Source of the DNA: Bacillus_BD oryzisoli | Lineage (GTDB): Bacteria; Bacillota; Bacilli; Bacillales; Cytobacillaceae | Direction of reading: 5' to 3' | DNA: 64,000 nt | NCBI RefSeq assembly: GCF_036670025.1 | Contig: NZ_CP137640.1 | Coordinates: 3,630,001-3,694,000, forward strand | Part shown: positions 1 through 7,859 of the stretch, piece after piece | Layout of the letters: every line of letters starts with the position of its first letter | How positions within the stretch are numbered: position 1 is the first letter of the stretch | The notes under the pieces: model-generated | The model's input: only the letters and a program-made list of their open reading frames with translations | Database searches by the model: none | What the model was told of the DNA's origin: nothing | Position numbers and translations under genes: made by a program

Positions 1-763
1 TGAATGCCCGTTTGTTGGTAAACAACTTTTTAACCGGAAAGCCTTTACTTTCATTTGCCGCCTCAGCTAATTTATAATCATATGTTTCTTTAAAATTCCC
101 TTCAGGTTTTACTTTATTTAGGATATCTACGACTTTTCCAATCTGCTTTCTAGCTAAATAATAGGACAACGATTCAGGAAAGTATTTAATAAATAGAGGA
201 ATTGTCAGTAATGGAATCCCACCGATATAATACAATACCCTCCAGCTTGTCTGTTGAATCAAAAACATTCCAATTAATGAAGCCAAAATCCCCCCCAAAG
301 CATATCCAATATAAATCGATCCTACAAGGATCGGTCGGTTCTTTTTCGGTGAATACTCTGTCATAAGGGAAATACAATTTGGCATCAAGCCGCCCATTCC
401 AATAGCTGATATAAAGCGCATAACCGTAAACCAAATAAGATTAGGTGCGAATCCGGCTGCTAACGTAAAGGCACTGAATAAGAACATACATAGTACGATG
501 GCATTTTTGCGGCCAAATTTATCAGCCAGAGGAGATAATACGAGTGCTCCCAACATCATCCCAATTAATGAATAGCTTCCTACCGCTCCTGCCTGAATCG
601 GAGTTAAATTCCATTCTGCCATCATCGACGACAGTCCAACACCATACATCGCAATATCATATCCATCAAAACCTATGAGATAAAAACACCAGGCAAAAAC
701 CAATAAATGAAAGCGGTTAAATTTACTAGCAGAAACAACGTCTTGTGCATCAATTGTACGCAT
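1..763 (-). CDS. MFS transporter, aromatic acid:H+ symporter type (partial, C-terminus beyond window)
   Basis: This is an inner-membrane 12-TM transporter cut by the left edge; 254 codons are present without a stop. The start is ATG at 763, preceded by AAAGGGGA about 7 nt upstream. The protein has the AAHS-family signs: an early GYD motif in TM1 (YLIGFDGYDIAMYG), then a loop with LSPLADKFGRK between TM2 and TM3, and an MGGLMPN segment in TM4. By family knowledge such proteins import benzoate-like or hydroxybenzoate-like acids with protons. It follows the ring-cleavage genes on the same strand but has its own 228-nt leader with a TATAAT -10 and a TTGTCGACA operator. The substrate is inferred only from the neighbourhood. 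Confidence 0.85.
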   Translation of the reverse strand, partial: MRTIDAQDVVSASKFNRFHLLVFAWCFYLIGFDGYDIAMYGVGLSSMMAEWNLTPIQAGAVGSYSLIGMMLGALVLSPLADKFGRKNAIVLCMFLFSAFTLAAGFAPNLIWFTVMRFISAIGMGGLMPNCISLMTEYSPKKNRPILVGSIYIGYALGGILASLIGMFLIQQTSWRVLYYIGGIPLLTIPLFIKYFPESLSYYLARKQIGKVVDILNKVKPEGNFKETYDYKLAEAANESKGFPVKKLFTNKRAF

Positions 764-860
764 TCTTATTTCCCCTTTTATTTTTGTATTGTTAAAATGA
801 AAAGAGGCTATTTCAAGATGTCTAGCACTACTATACACTATTAAACAGTAAAATTTACCC

Positions 861-885
861 ATTATAATTATTGTAATTGTCGACA
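861..885 (-). promoter_or_regulatory. Candidate promoter with TTGTCGACA operator upstream of the MFS gene
   Basis: Read on the minus strand, a TATAAT -10 lies at 866-861 and the operator core ATTGTCGACA (plus strand 876-885) sits just upstream of it, in the spacer region. No convincing -35 is visible. A protein bound here would block RNA polymerase. The same core recurs upstream of two R2lox genes, the CaiB gene and the acyl-CoA dehydrogenase gene. The site is bracketed by a 9-bp inverted repeat, AAAGAGGCT (801-809) and AGCCTCTTT (893-901). Confidence 0.5.
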
Positions 886-943
886 CTTTAACAGCCTCTT
901 TAGATAGAAAATCTAATGAAAAATCTATGATATTATTAGCACT

Positions 944-961
944 ACCGATCTAAAAATCGGT
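944..961 (-). terminator. Short hairpin downstream of the SDR gene
   Basis: ACCGAT at 944-949 pairs with ATCGGT at 956-961 around a 6-nt loop, just past the end of the SDR gene. The T-tract is poor on the minus strand, so this is at best a weak terminator of the ring-cleavage operon. Confidence 0.35.
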
Positions 962-991
962 TATTTATTAATCTTTTAAATCACACCATTA

Positions 992-1753
992 CTAAATCAT
1001 CAAGCTGCCGCCGTTTACATCTAATACAGCACCATTCACGTAACTTGCTTTATCCGAAACAAGGTAAAGAACGGCATCAGCGACTTCGGCTGGCTGACCT
1101 ATTCTCCTAAGCGGTGTCCTTAATGCGGCCTGACGGCTCAATTCTTCATCTACACTCTGGGTCATTGGTGTATCAATCCTGCCTGGTACGACTACATTCA
1201 CTCGAATACCTTTCGGACCATATTCGCCAGCAAGCTTGCGGCTTAATCCTAAAAGTCCAGCTTTACTCGCGGCATAATGCGCAGATGTAACAGGGCTAAA
1301 GGTTCTAGATGCTTGTGAACAAATATTAACTATAGCACCTTGGCCTTGATCGACCATCATGTCTAAAGCCGCCTGACTGCAGAGAAACGCACCGTTTAAG
1401 TTAATGGAAATAACTCGATTCCAGTCTTCAAATGTAATATCTTTAAAAGGAATAGCACCATTAGGACCCTTTGGTGAGATTCCTGCATTATTAATCAATA
1501 TATCTACTTTATTGAATCGTTCTTTAATCTTTTCTCTCGCATCGGACACCGATTGAGGATCAGAAATGTCCATCGGAAGAGCCAACACATTGATGTCAAA
1601 CCTTTTTAGTTTCTCGGAAAGCTCGTCCAAAGCTTCTTTATTGATATCACTTAAAACAAGATGACTTCCTTGCTGAGCCAACTTTTCAGTTATGGATTGT
1701 CCAATACCCCCGGCTGCCCCTGTTACCCAACTAACCTTATTCTTCAGTTCCAT
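992..1753 (-). CDS. SDR-family NAD(P)-dependent oxidoreductase
   Basis: A 253-aa classical short-chain dehydrogenase with a single Rossmann domain. Visible landmarks are the nucleotide-binding TGAAGGIG (residues 11-18), NNAG (88-91), catalytic Ser146, Tyr160 and Lys164 (YAASK), and PGRIDTP after the active site. Asp36 at the end of beta-2 favours NAD(H). The ATG directly abuts the TAA of the aldolase gene upstream, and its RBS GGTGGAG lies inside that gene, so the two are probably translationally coupled. It is the last gene of the ring-cleavage operon. It could be a cis-dihydrodiol dehydrogenase for the Rieske enzyme at 6431, or a 3-oxoacyl or alcohol dehydrogenase acting on a ring-fission product. 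The exact substrate cannot be read from sequence. Confidence 0.88.
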   Translation of the reverse strand: MELKNKVSWVTGAAGGIGQSITEKLAQQGSHLVLSDINKEALDELSEKLKRFDINVLALPMDISDPQSVSDAREKIKERFNKVDILINNAGISPKGPNGAIPFKDITFEDWNRVISINLNGAFLCSQAALDMMVDQGQGAIVNICSQASRTFSPVTSAHYAASKAGLLGLSRKLAGEYGPKGIRVNVVVPGRIDTPMTQSVDEELSRQAALRTPLRRIGQPAEVADAVLYLVSDKASYVNGAVLDVNGGSLMI

Positions 1754-2455
1754 TTAGGACTCCACCTTCACATTTTCCTTTTCAACATAAGTTACACCTA
1801 GATTTAGTAATTTTTCACGAAGTCCATATATATCTAACCCAAGCTCCCCTTTTGCAAGACGTTGTCTAACTTTTGCTTCACGATCTTCACGTTCTTGTGC
1901 AGCTTGTGCCACTTTTTCAACATCCTCTTTAGGTACCACTACGACACCATCACGATCACCAATAATGACATCACCCGGGTTTACAATTGCACCTGCACAT
2001 ACAACCGGAATATTTACTGAACCTGGTGTTGCTTTAACTGTACCCTTTGCAGAGAAAGCCTTCGCCCAAACTGGAAATTTCATTTCCGTTAATTCCGTTG
2101 TATCGCGTACCCCTGCATCAATGATTAAACCTTCAACACCTTTTGATTGTGCAGATACGCCAAGGAGCTCCCCGAACATGCCATCCGTACTATCAGAAGT
2201 TACCGTCACTACTAGAACATCTCCTGGTTGACACATCTCTATTGCCGCATGGATCATCAAGTTATCACCCGGATGAGAGGAAACGGTAACAGCTGTTCCA
2301 CATACTTTAGCAGTATCATAGATGGGGCGAAGGTACGGGTTCATTAAGCCCGTACGTCCCATTGCTTCATGAATCGTTGCTGTTCCATATGATTTTAACT
2401 TTTCAATTGCATTCTGATCGGGCCGCTCGATGTTTTTTACAATAACATGGCTCAT
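1754..2455 (-). CDS. RraA-family HMG/CHA-type aldolase (4-carboxy-4-hydroxy-2-oxoadipate aldolase-like, GalC-like)
   Basis: A 233-aa protein of the RraA/class II pyruvate aldolase family. GELLG (residues 95-99) and DAGVRD (113-118, with Arg117 and Asp118) match the pyruvate- and metal-binding signature of HMG/CHA aldolases, and GDRDGVVVVP follows. Such enzymes split 4-carboxy-4-hydroxy-2-oxoadipate into pyruvate and oxaloacetate at the end of the protocatechuate/gallate 4,5-cleavage pathway. The gene overlaps the upstream PIG-L gene by ATGA (4 nt). A GalB-like hydratase directly upstream and a LigB-type dioxygenase two genes further up make an aldolase role much more likely than the RNase E regulator role of true RraA. 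Confidence 0.8.
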   Translation of the reverse strand: MSHVIVKNIERPDQNAIEKLKSYGTATIHEAMGRTGLMNPYLRPIYDTAKVCGTAVTVSSHPGDNLMIHAAIEMCQPGDVLVVTVTSDSTDGMFGELLGVSAQSKGVEGLIIDAGVRDTTELTEMKFPVWAKAFSAKGTVKATPGSVNIPVVCAGAIVNPGDVIIGDRDGVVVVPKEDVEKVAQAAQEREDREAKVRQRLAKGELGLDIYGLREKLLNLGVTYVEKENVKVES

Positions 2456-3192
2456 ACAAGTGTACCTCCTACGGTTGGAAAATGACGTTGATAGGCTTCT
2501 GCATATGTGATCTTACTGCCGGAAAGGTTAATTGCACTACCGATGTTACGGCCAGCTTGCATACCGCGGCGCTTCGCTAATTCGGAATAATACTCCCATA
2601 GATGTTCTTGTGCATTCATACATTCCATTGCCCTTCGTTTACGATCAAACACTGAAGTAATATCTAAAAAGGCATTAGGTTTAAAATCACATTGTTCTGG
2701 TTGATGCGGCTCAAATGAGAAGACTTGAGGGGCTCCCAATATTCCGTGTTCTGAAGGATAGCCTTCTGCTTGTGCAAGAACACGGCATTCAAGAACAAAT
2801 TCTGCTGTTCGCTTATGGTCAAAATTATATGGATCCTCAAGTGAATGTGTCAGGATGATTTCTGGTTGATGCTCTCTGAATTCATTTACAACAATATCCT
2901 GTAATTCTTTAGTTATTTGTAAAGGATAATCCCCTGCGTCTAAGAATCGAATTTCCGCACCTAGAATCTTTGCTGCTTCTTCTGACTCAGCACGCCGTTT
3001 TGCTTTGATTTCTTCTAGTGTTTTTCCATCTTTCCATAAACGGGCAGACTCTCCACGTTCACCAAAAGATAAACAGATGACACGTACTTGATATCCTAGA
3101 TCATGATATAAGGCGATTGCCCCACCACTACGCCAAATAAAATCTGCTGAATGGGCACTTACGACTGTGATTGTTTTTTGTTTATTAGACAT
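2452..3192 (-). CDS. PIG-L family metalloenzyme, probable 4-oxalomesaconate hydratase (GalB-like)
   Basis: A 246-aa LmbE/PIG-L fold protein. Instead of the deacetylase motif HPDD it carries HSAD (His14, Ser15, Ala16, Asp17). A second metal ligand region is DPYNFDH (His126). The HSAD variant is known from the GalB branch, which hydrates 4-oxalomesaconate to 4-carboxy-4-hydroxy-2-oxoadipate in gallate and protocatechuate 4,5-cleavage. The next gene encodes the enzyme that would consume this product, which supports the call. The RBS AAGGGGAA lies ahead of the ATG. The alternative is an N-deacetylase, but nothing nearby needs one. Confidence 0.75.
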   Translation of the reverse strand: MSNKQKTITVVSAHSADFIWRSGGAIALYHDLGYQVRVICLSFGERGESARLWKDGKTLEEIKAKRRAESEEAAKILGAEIRFLDAGDYPLQITKELQDIVVNEFREHQPEIILTHSLEDPYNFDHKRTAEFVLECRVLAQAEGYPSEHGILGAPQVFSFEPHQPEQCDFKPNAFLDITSVFDRKRRAMECMNAQEHLWEYYSELAKRRGMQAGRNIGSAINLSGSKITYAEAYQRHFPTVGGTLV

Positions 3193-3235
3193 AATTTATT
3201 TCCCCTTCACAATAATGTTCGAATGTTCAGTCTTT

Positions 3236-3260
3236 TTATAATTGGCAATACCAATTATAA
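3236..3260 (-). promoter_or_regulatory. 10-bp inverted repeat ahead of the PIG-L gene
   Basis: TTATAATTGG (3236-3245) and CCAATTATAA (3251-3260) form a perfect inverted repeat with a 5-nt spacer, between the alpha/beta hydrolase and PIG-L genes. There is no T-tract on the minus strand, so an operator or an mRNA-processing hairpin is more likely than a terminator. No function can be assigned. Confidence 0.4.
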
Positions 3261-3285
3261 TGATAAGTATACTTTTATTTGATTA

Positions 3286-4110
3286 TTAGTTTTTTAAGGT
3301 TTGTAAATCAGCATGTTTTTGTATAAACTGTATAACTTGTTTATTGAATTCTTGCGGAGCCTCACTAGGAAGAAAATGTCCAAAAGGCAATACAGCCATT
3401 TTAGAATTTGGAATAAGTGAATGTACTTTCTCACCCATACTTAAGTCATTTACTGGATCCTTTGATCCCCACACTACTAAGGTTGGCACCTTGATATGAG
3501 GCAGCCTTCTTTGAAGATTATATCTAGCCCTATGCAAAGGTTGATTCATATGATTTAAGATTTTTTGATAGGCTTCAACAGCATCTGTTATCTTTGTACG
3601 CTCATACCATCTTTGAGCCGTTTCTTCTATATTAATGCTTCCTGGTTCAGTCGTTTGCTTAACATGTTGTAAAATGTCTTCGTAAGAAGGCGGAGTAAAA
3701 GCGGTCATTGTTGATAAGGTTCGAGTTGAAATGCCACCATTTCCTACTAATGTTAGTGTCCGAACACGTTCGGGACTTTCATATCCAAAAAGGGCTGCCA
3801 CCCATCCGCCCATGGAATGACCTACTACGTGTGTTGATGAAGCCCCGATAGCATCCTGAAACTCTCTTACAAAATCTGCTAGATACGAAAATGAATACTC
3901 TACCGGGAGCCGGTCTCCGTTACCCCATCCGACAAAATCTGGAGCGTATACATGGAAGTACTTGCTAAGTTCTTCTATATTTTTTAACCAATAATCGCCT
4001 CCTGTATAGAAGCCAACCCCATGAAGCAGGATCAGCGGCTCACCCTGACCTGCTTCTAGGTAATAAGTTGTCCCGTGACTTAATTGAATCTGCTGCTCTT
4101 TAATCTCCAT
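3286..4110 (-). CDS. Alpha/beta hydrolase, meta-cleavage-product type
   Basis: About 274 aa. The oxyanion region is LLHGVGF, the nucleophile elbow is GHSMGG (Ser near residue 99), the acid is in WGSKDPVND and the catalytic His is in FGHFLPSEAP. Two ATGs are adjacent (4113 and 4110). The second has the better spacing (6 nt) from GGAGG, so it is chosen. The gene lies between the LigB-type dioxygenase and the PIG-L gene in the same operon. A C-C bond hydrolase acting on a ring-fission product, or an esterase or lactonase releasing the aromatic substrate, would both fit. Only the fold is certain. Confidence 0.82.
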   Translation of the reverse strand: MEIKEQQIQLSHGTTYYLEAGQGEPLILLHGVGFYTGGDYWLKNIEELSKYFHVYAPDFVGWGNGDRLPVEYSFSYLADFVREFQDAIGASSTHVVGHSMGGWVAALFGYESPERVRTLTLVGNGGISTRTLSTMTAFTPPSYEDILQHVKQTTEPGSINIEETAQRWYERTKITDAVEAYQKILNHMNQPLHRARYNLQRRLPHIKVPTLVVWGSKDPVNDLSMGEKVHSLIPNSKMAVLPFGHFLPSEAPQEFNKQVIQFIQKHADLQTLKN

Positions 4111-4189
4111 CATGTTCCTCCTTTTCTAGTCTTCTTGTATTATTAAGTAAAGCAAGATCGAGTTTTATTAAGAACTAGATTTATATCAA

Positions 4190-5152
4190 TTACTTCCAGA
4201 CTGCAAATGTCATTCCTACTCCCGTACCAGCAGGTGAACGGTAGCCTGCAACATATTCTAAGTAATCGATTTTCTTATCTTCTAAAGCTCCCGCTGCAAC
4301 AATCCAATTCAAAATCTCTCCAGAGGCTCCCTCTAATTTTTCTCTTGGGATAGACTTAAGGACTTCCGCATCTCCTCTTTTTAAACCATCGATTACCACT
4401 TCATCTAGTTTTTCATCTAGTTTAAAATGGCTTAGACCACCGGATCCAATGACCACGACACGTTTATCCTCTCCCCAAGATTCGATAGCTTTTTTCAGCG
4501 CTTTACCAAATTCATAGCATCGAGCTGGTGTCGGCTTATTTGGCGGGAAGAAACAGTTAACGAAGACTGGAACCATTGGGATTGCTTTATTAGATAGGAG
4601 ACGTCTCCTTACAAATGTATACGCATGACCGATAGAACGTCCTTCTACTTGTGTTGTACTCTGCGAAACATCAAACCCATCTAGCATCATTTGTTCGATA
4701 ATATGATTTCCAAGCCCACTATCTGTTGGATAAATATCCATATCTTCTGTGGTATGCCATGCCCAAATGACGGGACGTAATGATGGATGAAGATCATCTA
4801 ATTTCACAGGAAAATCTTTCAATTCTGTTCCATTGAATACCCCAAAAGTAGGCTTTGCTTCATTCATAAACAGTTCTTCCTGATCATCTCCAATGACAAC
4901 TAAAATATCAGGATCTGCAGCAAGGATTTCTTTGTTAAGATAATCTACTGCCACATTACACATTTCGTATTTCTCTTGCCAAAGTTTTGGGTCTAAATGT
5001 CCTTCCAGCGTTGCAGCCAGCTCCTGTGAACGTTCTTCATAATTTGTCTCAGGATTCAAACGATCCCTGTCTGCATGCATGGACCAAACTTCCGCTGGAC
5101 TGCTAACTTGAGGACTATGTGAAGAACCAATCCCTAGTACAATTTTTGCCAT
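4190..5152 (-). CDS. LigB-type extradiol ring-cleavage dioxygenase (class III)
   Basis: A 320-aa single-domain protein of the LigB superfamily, which opens catecholic rings next to one hydroxyl using non-heme Fe(II). The N-terminus GIGSSHSP places the first iron ligand at His12. VIGDDQEE and VIGSGGLSH (a second conserved His) follow at the positions usual for the catalytic beta subunit of protocatechuate 4,5-dioxygenase. No gene for the small LigA-like alpha subunit is next to it, so the enzyme is probably single-component. The RBS is AAGGAGAGG. Its neighbours encode GalB/GalC-like enzymes, which suggests 4,5-cleavage of a protocatechuate- or gallate-like compound, but the substrate is not fixed by sequence. 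Confidence 0.87.
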   Translation of the reverse strand: MAKIVLGIGSSHSPQVSSPAEVWSMHADRDRLNPETNYEERSQELAATLEGHLDPKLWQEKYEMCNVAVDYLNKEILAADPDILVVIGDDQEELFMNEAKPTFGVFNGTELKDFPVKLDDLHPSLRPVIWAWHTTEDMDIYPTDSGLGNHIIEQMMLDGFDVSQSTTQVEGRSIGHAYTFVRRRLLSNKAIPMVPVFVNCFFPPNKPTPARCYEFGKALKKAIESWGEDKRVVVIGSGGLSHFKLDEKLDEVVIDGLKRGDAEVLKSIPREKLEGASGEILNWIVAAGALEDKKIDYLEYVAGYRSPAGTGVGMTFAVWK

Positions 5153-5239
5153 TTAAACCTCTCCTTTTTACCTTTATATTTTATAAAACAATTAAATTCG
5201 TTATCTTCTAAGTCCTTTGTCCATCACTGGAAATGACTA

Positions 5240-5629
5240 TCATTCAGGTAAAACCGCGATAATCTCCAATTGTACTACTGCTCCTTGTCTTAACTGGGTC
5301 ACTTTAGAATGTCGAGCAGGCCTGCTTTCGGGATCTGGAAACATTTTGATCCACTCTTCATTAACTAAATCTCGAATGCTTTCATCCTGAACTAATACGG
5401 TCACTTTCCCAATATGTTCTGGACTCCCTCCAGCAACTTCCATAAAACTGCGAACGTTTTGAAAAACATACTTTACTTGTTCTGCGGGTTCCTCTGGAAT
5501 CAACCCTGTAGCAGGATTATTACCAGCAATAGCTGAGGAAAAAACCATATTGCCTAGTTTCGAACCCAATGGAATGGGTGTGTTACCATGGGCTACCCCT
5601 TCAATTTCAATACTTTTACGATAAGTCAT
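5240..5629 (-). CDS. RidA/YjgF/YER057c-family protein
   Basis: A 129-aa RidA-fold protein, first gene after an internal promoter. The conserved Arg of the active-site pocket is in PARHSK near residue 103, and the C-terminus VQLEIIAVLPE is typical. RidA members hydrolyse reactive enamine/imine intermediates. In aromatic operons related proteins (for example in 2-aminophenol or nitrobenzoate pathways) act as deaminases or tautomerases on ring-fission products. Here it sits directly upstream of the ring-cleavage dioxygenase, so a role on an unstable intermediate is a reasonable inference. Confidence 0.82.
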   Translation of the reverse strand: MTYRKSIEIEGVAHGNTPIPLGSKLGNMVFSSAIAGNNPATGLIPEEPAEQVKYVFQNVRSFMEVAGGSPEHIGKVTVLVQDESIRDLVNEEWIKMFPDPESRPARHSKVTQLRQGAVVQLEIIAVLPE

Positions 5630-5693
5630 TTCGTCACCTCATTAGCTTAACTCTTTATTATTTTTACGTCTATAAAACGCCCTCATAAATGAG

Positions 5694-5709
5694 TTCAATA
5701 TTGTTCAAC
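5694..5709. promoter_or_regulatory. Candidate GntR operator downstream of the internal promoter
   Basis: TTCAATATTGTT (5694-5705), extended to CAATATTGTTCAAC (5696-5709), lies about 20 nt downstream of the -10 and so at or just past the transcription start. It resembles AACAATATTGTT at 10293-10304 and AACAATTTTGTT at 9352-9363, which occupy equivalent positions at the other two promoters of this cluster. Confidence 0.55.
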
Positions 5710-5727
5710 ACTTTTGTGTATAAATTT

Positions 5728-5756
5728 AGTATATTTTCTAATTATTAATCTGTCAA
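5728..5756 (-). promoter_or_regulatory. SigA promoter for ridA-ligB-hydrolase-galBC-SDR
   Basis: On the minus strand the -35 TTGACA lies at 5756-5751 and the -10 TATACT at 5733-5728, with exactly 17 nt between them. Hexamers and spacing are identical to those of the promoter at 9373-9401. It lies about 100 nt upstream of the RidA start and inside the gap after the Rieske beta gene, giving the operon a second entry point. Confidence 0.8.
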
Positions 5757-5859
5757 TAAATAATATTTTAAATTTTCTAAATACTTTTTTTAAAAAAATA
5801 ACATGCCTTAGAGAAGCCATCACATCATGCTTTCACCTCTCAAAGGCAGTCATATCTGT

Positions 5860-6381
5860 TTATAAAAACGTGCTTAGATTCATAACGGTTAAGATAGATT
5901 GGTCAGGGTAAATACAGCGAGAAGCAATTTTCCACTCTCCGTTGACTTTGCGCAGGACATCTACACGCTCACCAAAAATTTCTTCTGCATTGTGATCCGT
6001 ACCTCTGCTTCGTTTTGTTAAAAAATAGCTTTTTACAATAATTTCATTGTTCTCTAATCCTGGTTCAATTCCAATATTAGAAACAAAATGACGGGTGTGT
6101 ATAGGCGGATCTTCCGCCCAGGCTGAAGTCGTTCCAAATCTAAGTACACGCGTTGTTAAAGATTTCTTACTTTCTTCAAAATAAGTCATTGCATCGTCTT
6201 TACCTGTCAAATCCTTTGATTCCCTTGTTACACGGACAGGCATACGGTAAACAATGTCATCTGTAAGCAATTCCAGCCAATCCTTAAAATTTCGATCGTC
6301 TAATAGTCTTGCTTCGTAGTTAAGCAAATTAGTAACCTCATAAAGTACTTCCATATTTATCTTGAGCTCTTGTACTTCCAT
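5860..6381 (-). CDS. Aromatic-ring-hydroxylating dioxygenase, beta (small) subunit
   Basis: A 173-aa NTF2-like (SnoaL-fold) subunit of the ring-hydroxylating dioxygenase family, matching the usual 160-180 aa. Typical elements are EARLLDDRNFKDWLEL near the N-terminus, then MPVRVTR, TRHFVSNI and a C-terminal GEWKIASRCIYPD. The start is ATG at 6381 with GAGGAGA 6-7 nt upstream; an upstream in-frame TTG lacks a spaced RBS. The subunit has no cofactor and forms the alpha3-beta3 hexamer with the protein encoded immediately upstream. Confidence 0.9.
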   Translation of the reverse strand: MEVQELKINMEVLYEVTNLLNYEARLLDDRNFKDWLELLTDDIVYRMPVRVTRESKDLTGKDDAMTYFEESKKSLTTRVLRFGTTSAWAEDPPIHTRHFVSNIGIEPGLENNEIIVKSYFLTKRSRGTDHNAEEIFGERVDVLRKVNGEWKIASRCIYPDQSILTVMNLSTFL

Positions 6382-6430
6382 ATACAATCTCCTCTCCCAT
6401 TAACTACTTTATCAATTAAACGCTTACAAC

Positions 6431-7789
6431 TTATTCATCCCGCTCCGATGACAATAATCCGAGCCAATAATCATGCATCCCCCTTAATGCAAAGTCCGTA
6501 AAACAGGTTGGGTAAGCAATACCAGGGCCCGGCCATGATTTGTCCGGCTCAATTTTATCCATGCCCATCATATAATTCAGTACATTATTAAAGATTAGAT
6601 CACGATCTCGCGCCATTTTTCCTTTACTTGCTTTTGTCACACGGGTCCAAATTTCTGTATCATCTGCTTCCAAGGTTCCTGATGGGCCGAAAGAAGCTAC
6701 ATACCCTTTATAAGAAGCTTGTTTATACTCTTCAGGCGCAGCCTTATCGATTAAAAACCATGCCCAAATTTCAGTTTTATCCGGTGCGATCGGTCTCCAA
6801 ATGCGTAGTGTTAAATAGTTATGCAAATGGCCTTCGTTTCCATGTACTGGACAGTGGAAAGCAAGATTTGGAAAACAGTTTCCAACGATAACTACTGTTT
6901 TTTTATATACTTCTAACTGTTCTTTCGTTAGATTTTTCTCAAACATTGGCCACATTTCTTCTGGAAGCCCTTGATATGGGGGTACATTGAGTCCATTATC
7001 AGAAGAACTAACATTGATTGCGTGTCCGTGATTTAATTGAACCTGATGTCCATAGCTTGCATAAAGCGGATCCTGTGGACTGATTCCAAGCTCAACAGTT
7101 GATTTATGTGTGGTCGCTACATGGTACGGATCTCCACCAAAGTTTTCTGCCGCAATCTTCCAATTCGTATTGACAACCCAACGCTGCGGGGAGCCGACTA
7201 CTTCCATCCCGCCATCACTTCGCGCTAGGAATAAATCAAAGTACCATTTAAGTTCACCAAGATAGTCTTCAAGCGGCATCGCATTTTTATCTAAATTTCC
7301 GAAGATGAGCCCTTTATAAGTCTCAACCCGTGGAATTTTTCGTAAATTCCATTCTGGTCTTACCATTTTTTCGCCAAAGACTTTATTACCAGCAATGACT
7401 CCCATTAATTCCCCATCTGTATTAAAGCTCCAGCCATGGAATGGGCAGGTAAAGGTCTTTCTATTTCCCACATCTGCGGCGCATAAATGAGTTCCACGGT
7501 GAGAGCATGAGTTTAAGAATACATTAATTTCACCTTTTTTATTTTTTACTAACAAGACGGGATCGTCCATTAACCATCTTGTAACGTAATCCCCAGGCTC
7601 CTTCAGTTCAGATTCATGTCCTAAATATTGCCATGTATAACCAAATACCTTATCCTTTTCTAATTCAAAAATCTCAGGATCACTGACCATCCATTGCGGA
7701 AACAATCCTTGGTCAAACTTTTCTCTAATATCCTCTAATTTCTCTTTCGTAAGTACACCATTTGAGTTTGGTTGACGTGTAATACTCAC
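6431..7789 (-). CDS. Rieske aromatic-ring-hydroxylating dioxygenase, alpha subunit
   Basis: A 452-aa catalytic subunit, the size usual for biphenyl/benzene-type enzymes. The Rieske [2Fe-2S] ligands are Cys95, His97 (CSHRG), Cys115 and His118 (CPFHGW). The mononuclear iron site is GGDPYHVATTH, with bridging Asp220 and ligands His223 and His228; the third ligand is in the ADD at about 375-377. The start is GTG at 7789 behind GGAGGGAG. It would put both atoms of O2 into an aromatic ring, giving a cis-dihydrodiol for the downstream dehydrogenase. No ferredoxin or reductase gene is nearby, so electrons must come from components encoded elsewhere. Confidence 0.92.
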   Translation of the reverse strand: MSITRQPNSNGVLTKEKLEDIREKFDQGLFPQWMVSDPEIFELEKDKVFGYTWQYLGHESELKEPGDYVTRWLMDDPVLLVKNKKGEINVFLNSCSHRGTHLCAADVGNRKTFTCPFHGWSFNTDGELMGVIAGNKVFGEKMVRPEWNLRKIPRVETYKGLIFGNLDKNAMPLEDYLGELKWYFDLFLARSDGGMEVVGSPQRWVVNTNWKIAAENFGGDPYHVATTHKSTVELGISPQDPLYASYGHQVQLNHGHAINVSSSDNGLNVPPYQGLPEEMWPMFEKNLTKEQLEVYKKTVVIVGNCFPNLAFHCPVHGNEGHLHNYLTLRIWRPIAPDKTEIWAWFLIDKAAPEEYKQASYKGYVASFGPSGTLEADDTEIWTRVTKASKGKMARDRDLIFNNVLNYMMGMDKIEPDKSWPGPGIAYPTCFTDFALRGMHDYWLGLLSSERDE

Positions 7790-7859
7790 TTAGACTCCCT
7801 CCATTTTACAAATATTTAAAATCCCCAATATGAAACTCTCATACTAGCAAACACTCAGT

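Noticed and set aside
1754..2455. Reading the RraA-like protein as a regulator of RNase E
   Set aside because: Bacillaceae lack a classical RNase E target for RraA, and the operon context with a GalB-like gene favours the aldolase branch.
5714..5911. 65-aa plus-strand frame between the RidA and Rieske beta genes
   Set aside because: It overlaps the internal promoter and the end of the Rieske beta gene; no RBS, and the translation looks like AT-rich noise.
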